Below are positions 61,735 to 64,000 of a DNA stretch of 64,000 bases, piece by piece. The first letter of the stretch is position 1. Every line of letters starts with the position of its first letter. Both the position numbers and the translations under genes were made by a program. The notes beneath the pieces were generated by a model. It was given only the letters and a program-made list of their open reading frames with translations, was not told where the DNA came from and did not search any database. Source of the DNA: SSSZ01 sp036732025 (GTDB lineage: Bacteria > Pseudomonadota > Gammaproteobacteria > Burkholderiales > Rhodocyclaceae); assembly GCA_036732025.1 (NCBI GenBank), contig DAINDE010000013.1, positions 1-64,000 of the forward strand. The letters run 5' to 3'.

Positions 61735-62994
61735 ATGCAACTTTCCGAACTCAAGACCTTGCACGTCAGCAAGCTGCTGGACATGGCGACCGAACTCGGC
61801 ATCGAAGGCGCCAACCGCATGCGCAAGCAGGAGCTGATCTACGCCATCCTCAAGGGCATGGCCAAGAACGGCGAAACCATCCACGGCGACGGCACCCTGG
61901 AAGTGCTGCCCGACGGCTTCGGCTTCCTCCGCTCCGCCGACACCTCCTACCTCGCCAACCCGGACGACATCTACGTCTCCCCCTCCCAGATCCGCCGCTT
62001 CAACCTGCGCACCGGCGACACCATCGAGGGCGAAATCCGCATGCCCAAGGACGGCGAGCGCTACGTCGCCCTGACCAAGCTGGACAGCATCAACGGTTTC
62101 CTGCCAGAAGCCAACAAGAACAAGATCATGTTCGAGAACCTGACGCCGTTGCACCCGACGCGTCATCTCAAGCTCGAACGGGAAATCAAGTCCGACGAAA
62201 ACATCACCAGCCGCGTCATCGACATGATCGCCCCCATCGGCGCCGGCCAGCGCGGCCTGCTGGTGGCGCCGCCGAAATCCGGCAAGACGGTGATGCTGCA
62301 GAACATCGCCCACGCCATTACCGCCAACCACCCCGACGTCGTCCTCATCGTCCTGCTCATCGACGAGCGCCCGGAAGAAGTCACCGAGATGACCCGCACC
62401 GTCAAGGGCGAGGTCGTCGCCTCCACCTTCGACGAACCCGCCACCCGCCACGTCGCCGTGGCCGAGATGGTCATCGAGAAGGCCAAGCGCCTGGTCGAGC
62501 ACAAGAAGGACGTGGTCATCCTCCTCGACTCCATCACCCGGCTGGCCCGCGCCTACAACACCGTGCAGCCGGCCTCCGGCAAGGTGCTGACCGGCGGCGT
62601 CGACGCCAACGCCCTGCAGAAGCCCAAGCGCTTCTTCGGCGCCGCCCGCAACATCGAGGAAGGCGGCTCCCTGACCATTCTCGCCACGGCCCTGATCGAC
62701 ACCGGCTCCCGCATGGACGAGGTGATCTACGAGGAATTCAAGGGCACCGGCAACTCCGAAATCCATCTCGACCGCCGCATGGCGGAGAAGCGCATGTACC
62801 CGGCCATCAACGTCAACCGCTCCGGCACCCGCCGCGAGGAACTGCTGTTGAAGCCCGACGTGCTGCAGAAGATGTGGGTGCTGCGCAAACTCTGCTACCC
62901 GATGGACGACCTCGAAGCCATGGAATTCCTGCTCGACAAGGTCAAGTCCACCAAGGGGAATGCGGAGTTCTTCGACGCCATGCGCCGCGGCTGA
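61735..62994 (+). CDS. rho: transcription termination factor Rho
   Basis: 419-residue hexameric RNA helicase that ends transcription. An N-terminal RNA-binding region (LKTLHVSKLLDMATELGIEG, then the OSB fold with GDGTLEVLPDGFGFLRS) is followed by the ATPase domain with Walker A APPKSGKT, Walker B VILLDSITRLARAYN, and the Q/R-loop region. The standard length indicates no insertion domain. Confidence 0.97.
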   Translation: MQLSELKTLHVSKLLDMATELGIEGANRMRKQELIYAILKGMAKNGETIHGDGTLEVLPDGFGFLRSADTSYLANPDDIYVSPSQIRRFNLRTGDTIEGEIRMPKDGERYVALTKLDSINGFLPEANKNKIMFENLTPLHPTRHLKLEREIKSDENITSRVIDMIAPIGAGQRGLLVAPPKSGKTVMLQNIAHAITANHPDVVLIVLLIDERPEEVTEMTRTVKGEVVASTFDEPATRHVAVAEMVIEKAKRLVEHKKDVVILLDSITRLARAYNTVQPASGKVLTGGVDANALQKPKRFFGAARNIEEGGSLTILATALIDTGSRMDEVIYEEFKGTGNSEIHLDRRMAEKRMYPAINVNRSGTRREELLLKPDVLQKMWVLRKLCYPMDDLEAMEFLLDKVKSTKGNAEFFDAMRRG

Positions 62995-63093
62995 GGACAC
63001 CCGAAATCACTTGCAACCGCGTGATTATTCGAGGATAATCTTGCGTTTCCCAGATCGGCCACATCCGCCGGTCGCTTGACTAAAGGACTGAAC

Positions 63094-63312
63094 ATGAAAG
63101 CCGGTATCCACCCCGAATACGCCGAAATCCAGGTGACCTGCTCCTGCGGCAACACCTTCACCACCCGTTCCACCATGAAGAAGGCCCTGCACGTGGAAGT
63201 CTGCTCCGCCTGCCACCCCTTCTACACCGGCAAGCAGAAGATCGTCGACACCGCCGGCCGGGTCGAGAAGTTCAACCAGAAGTTCGGCAGCATGCGCGGC
63301 AAGGCCGCCTGA
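63094..63312 (+). CDS. rpmE: 50S ribosomal protein L31
   Basis: 72-residue ribosomal protein of the zinc-binding type: C-x-C (residues 16 and 18) and CSACHPFYTGKQK (C37, C40) supply four ligands. The frame opens six codons earlier, but ATG 63094, with AAAGGA upstream, is the family start (MKAGIHPEYAEIQVTCSCGN). Confidence 0.96.
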   Translation: MKAGIHPEYAEIQVTCSCGNTFTTRSTMKKALHVEVCSACHPFYTGKQKIVDTAGRVEKFNQKFGSMRGKAA

Positions 63313-63332
63313 TCCGCCGACCGGGTCCTGTG

Positions 63333-63359
63333 AAAAGGCAGCCGCGTGGCTGCCTTTTT
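63333..63359 (+). terminator. rho-independent terminator after rpmE
   Basis: AAAAGGCAGCC and GGCTGCCTTTTT form a long stem around GCGT, ending in a T-run 20 bp after the rpmE stop. Confidence 0.9.
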
Positions 63360-63371
63360 CGTTTCCAGCCC

Positions 63372-64000
63372 ATGCCCGATCTCCTCGCCCTCCTCCGCCG
63401 CGGCCTGCGCCTACCCCCTTCGGGATGGGCGCTGGCCGGCATGCTGACCTTCTACGTGGTCGCCGGCCTCTTCGGCCGCGACCCCTGGAAGGGCGAGGAC
63501 GCCATCCACCTCGGCACCGCCTGGCACGTCCTCACCTACGGCGACTGGCTGTCCCCCGACCTCGCCGGCCGCCCCTTCAACGAGCCGCCGCTCTACTACT
63601 GGAGCGCCGCCCTGACCGGCAAGGTCTTCGGCTGGCTGCTGCCCCTGCACGACGCCATGCGCCTGGCCAGCGGCCTGTGGGTGGCCCTGGCGCTCACCGG
63701 CATCTACTACGCCGGGCGCGAGTTGTATGGCCAGGAATCCGCCGCCGCCAGCCCCATGCTCCTGGCCGGATCGGCGGGGCTGCTCATCCACGCCCACGAC
63801 GCCCAGCCCATGCTCGTCGCGCTCGCGGCCTACGGCGGCGCCATCGGCGCCTGGGCCATCATGGTGCGCAAGCCCCGCCTGGGGGGCCTGTTCTACGGCG
63901 TCGCCGTTGCCGGTTGCCTGCTCGGCACCGGCATCGCCCCCACCCTGCCGCTCCTGGCCGCGGCCCCCGTCGCCGTCGTCCTCAGCGACGACCGTCGGCG
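63372..64000 (+). CDS. ArnT/PMT-like membrane glycosyltransferase, N-terminal part only
   Basis: About 209 residues are visible before the window ends. MPDLLALLRRGLRLPPSGW is followed by hydrophobic helices and the loop RDPWKGEDAIHLGTAWHVL and YGDWLSPDLAGRPFNEPPLY. This matches the first periplasmic loop of GT-C fold transferases such as ArnT (acidic GED/D near the start and the PPLYYW motif). The donor would be an undecaprenyl-linked sugar, and the acceptor cannot be told. The remainder lies beyond the right edge. Confidence 0.75.
   Translation, partial: MPDLLALLRRGLRLPPSGWALAGMLTFYVVAGLFGRDPWKGEDAIHLGTAWHVLTYGDWLSPDLAGRPFNEPPLYYWSAALTGKVFGWLLPLHDAMRLASGLWVALALTGIYYAGRELYGQESAAASPMLLAGSAGLLIHAHDAQPMLVALAAYGGAIGAWAIMVRKPRLGGLFYGVAVAGCLLGTGIAPTLPLLAAAPVAVVLSDDRR

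Overview
The window is high-GC bacterial DNA and reads as the chromosome of a betaproteobacterium, most likely near Rhodocyclales. This is an inference from the gene order ndk-rlmN-pilW-rodZ-ispG-hisS-yfgM-bamB-der-hfq-hflX-hflK-hflC-hisZ-purA, from the assimilatory sulfate genes with a DUF934 protein, and from the dense c-type cytochrome and c-di-GMP/chemotaxis content. No rRNA, CRISPR array or intact insertion sequence is visible. One tRNA-Leu is present.

Layout. (1) 1-5820: an electron-transfer cluster. It holds two periplasmic multiheme cytochromes c on the minus strand, a membrane protein with histidine-rich helices, and, divergently, a ferredoxin/flavin oxidoreductase and a TlpA-like thioredoxin. 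The second cytochrome (1105-2931) is the most unusual object in the window. Its frame holds 24 heme-motif positions, and at one of them both cysteine codons are TGA (TGA GTC GCC TGA CAC), while the rest of the frame is intact. This is either a selenocysteine UxxUH heme site or a double nonsense lesion. (2) 5821-6650: a lower-GC orphan gene flanked by imperfect inverted repeats. (3) 6649-11504 and 18962-21275: assimilatory sulfate reduction (cysB, TauE-type exporter, cysI, DUF934, cysH, cysD, cysN) with matching CysB-like operator sequences. The two blocks are separated by an ABC-F ATPase, an AT-rich Fic gene with an elaborate palindromic operator, an OsmC-YcaO fusion, panE, and two inverted copies of a REP-like repeat. 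(4) 21368-30485: a signalling block containing a PAS protein overlapping a chemotaxis receptor, a three-PAS protein without output domain, a PAS-GGDEF cyclase and an HDOD-REC-GGDEF protein, plus three membrane-protein genes.

(5) 30486-33698: rlmB and rnr, then tRNA-Leu(CAG), a START-like secreted protein and a 142-bp MITE-like element. (6) 34682-49960: a long minus-strand housekeeping array with many 4-bp ATGA overlaps (ndk through purA). (7) 50068-53618: an EAL-CBS-GGDEF protein and a chemotaxis receptor. (8) 53788-61157: C4-dicarboxylate uptake by a TRAP system (dctPQM) and DctA, with the DctS/DctR two-component pair. Palindromes with TTGTGG/CCACAA arms lie upstream of dctP and in the dctA-dctS intergenic region. 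(9) 61284-64000: trxA, rho, rpmE and the start of a membrane glycosyltransferase-like gene cut by the window edge.

Functionally, the dicarboxylate transporters and their regulator would supply carbon, the cys genes would supply sulfide for cysteine, and the multiheme cluster suggests periplasmic or extracellular electron transfer. The signalling proteins would link redox or nutrient sensing to taxis and c-di-GMP.
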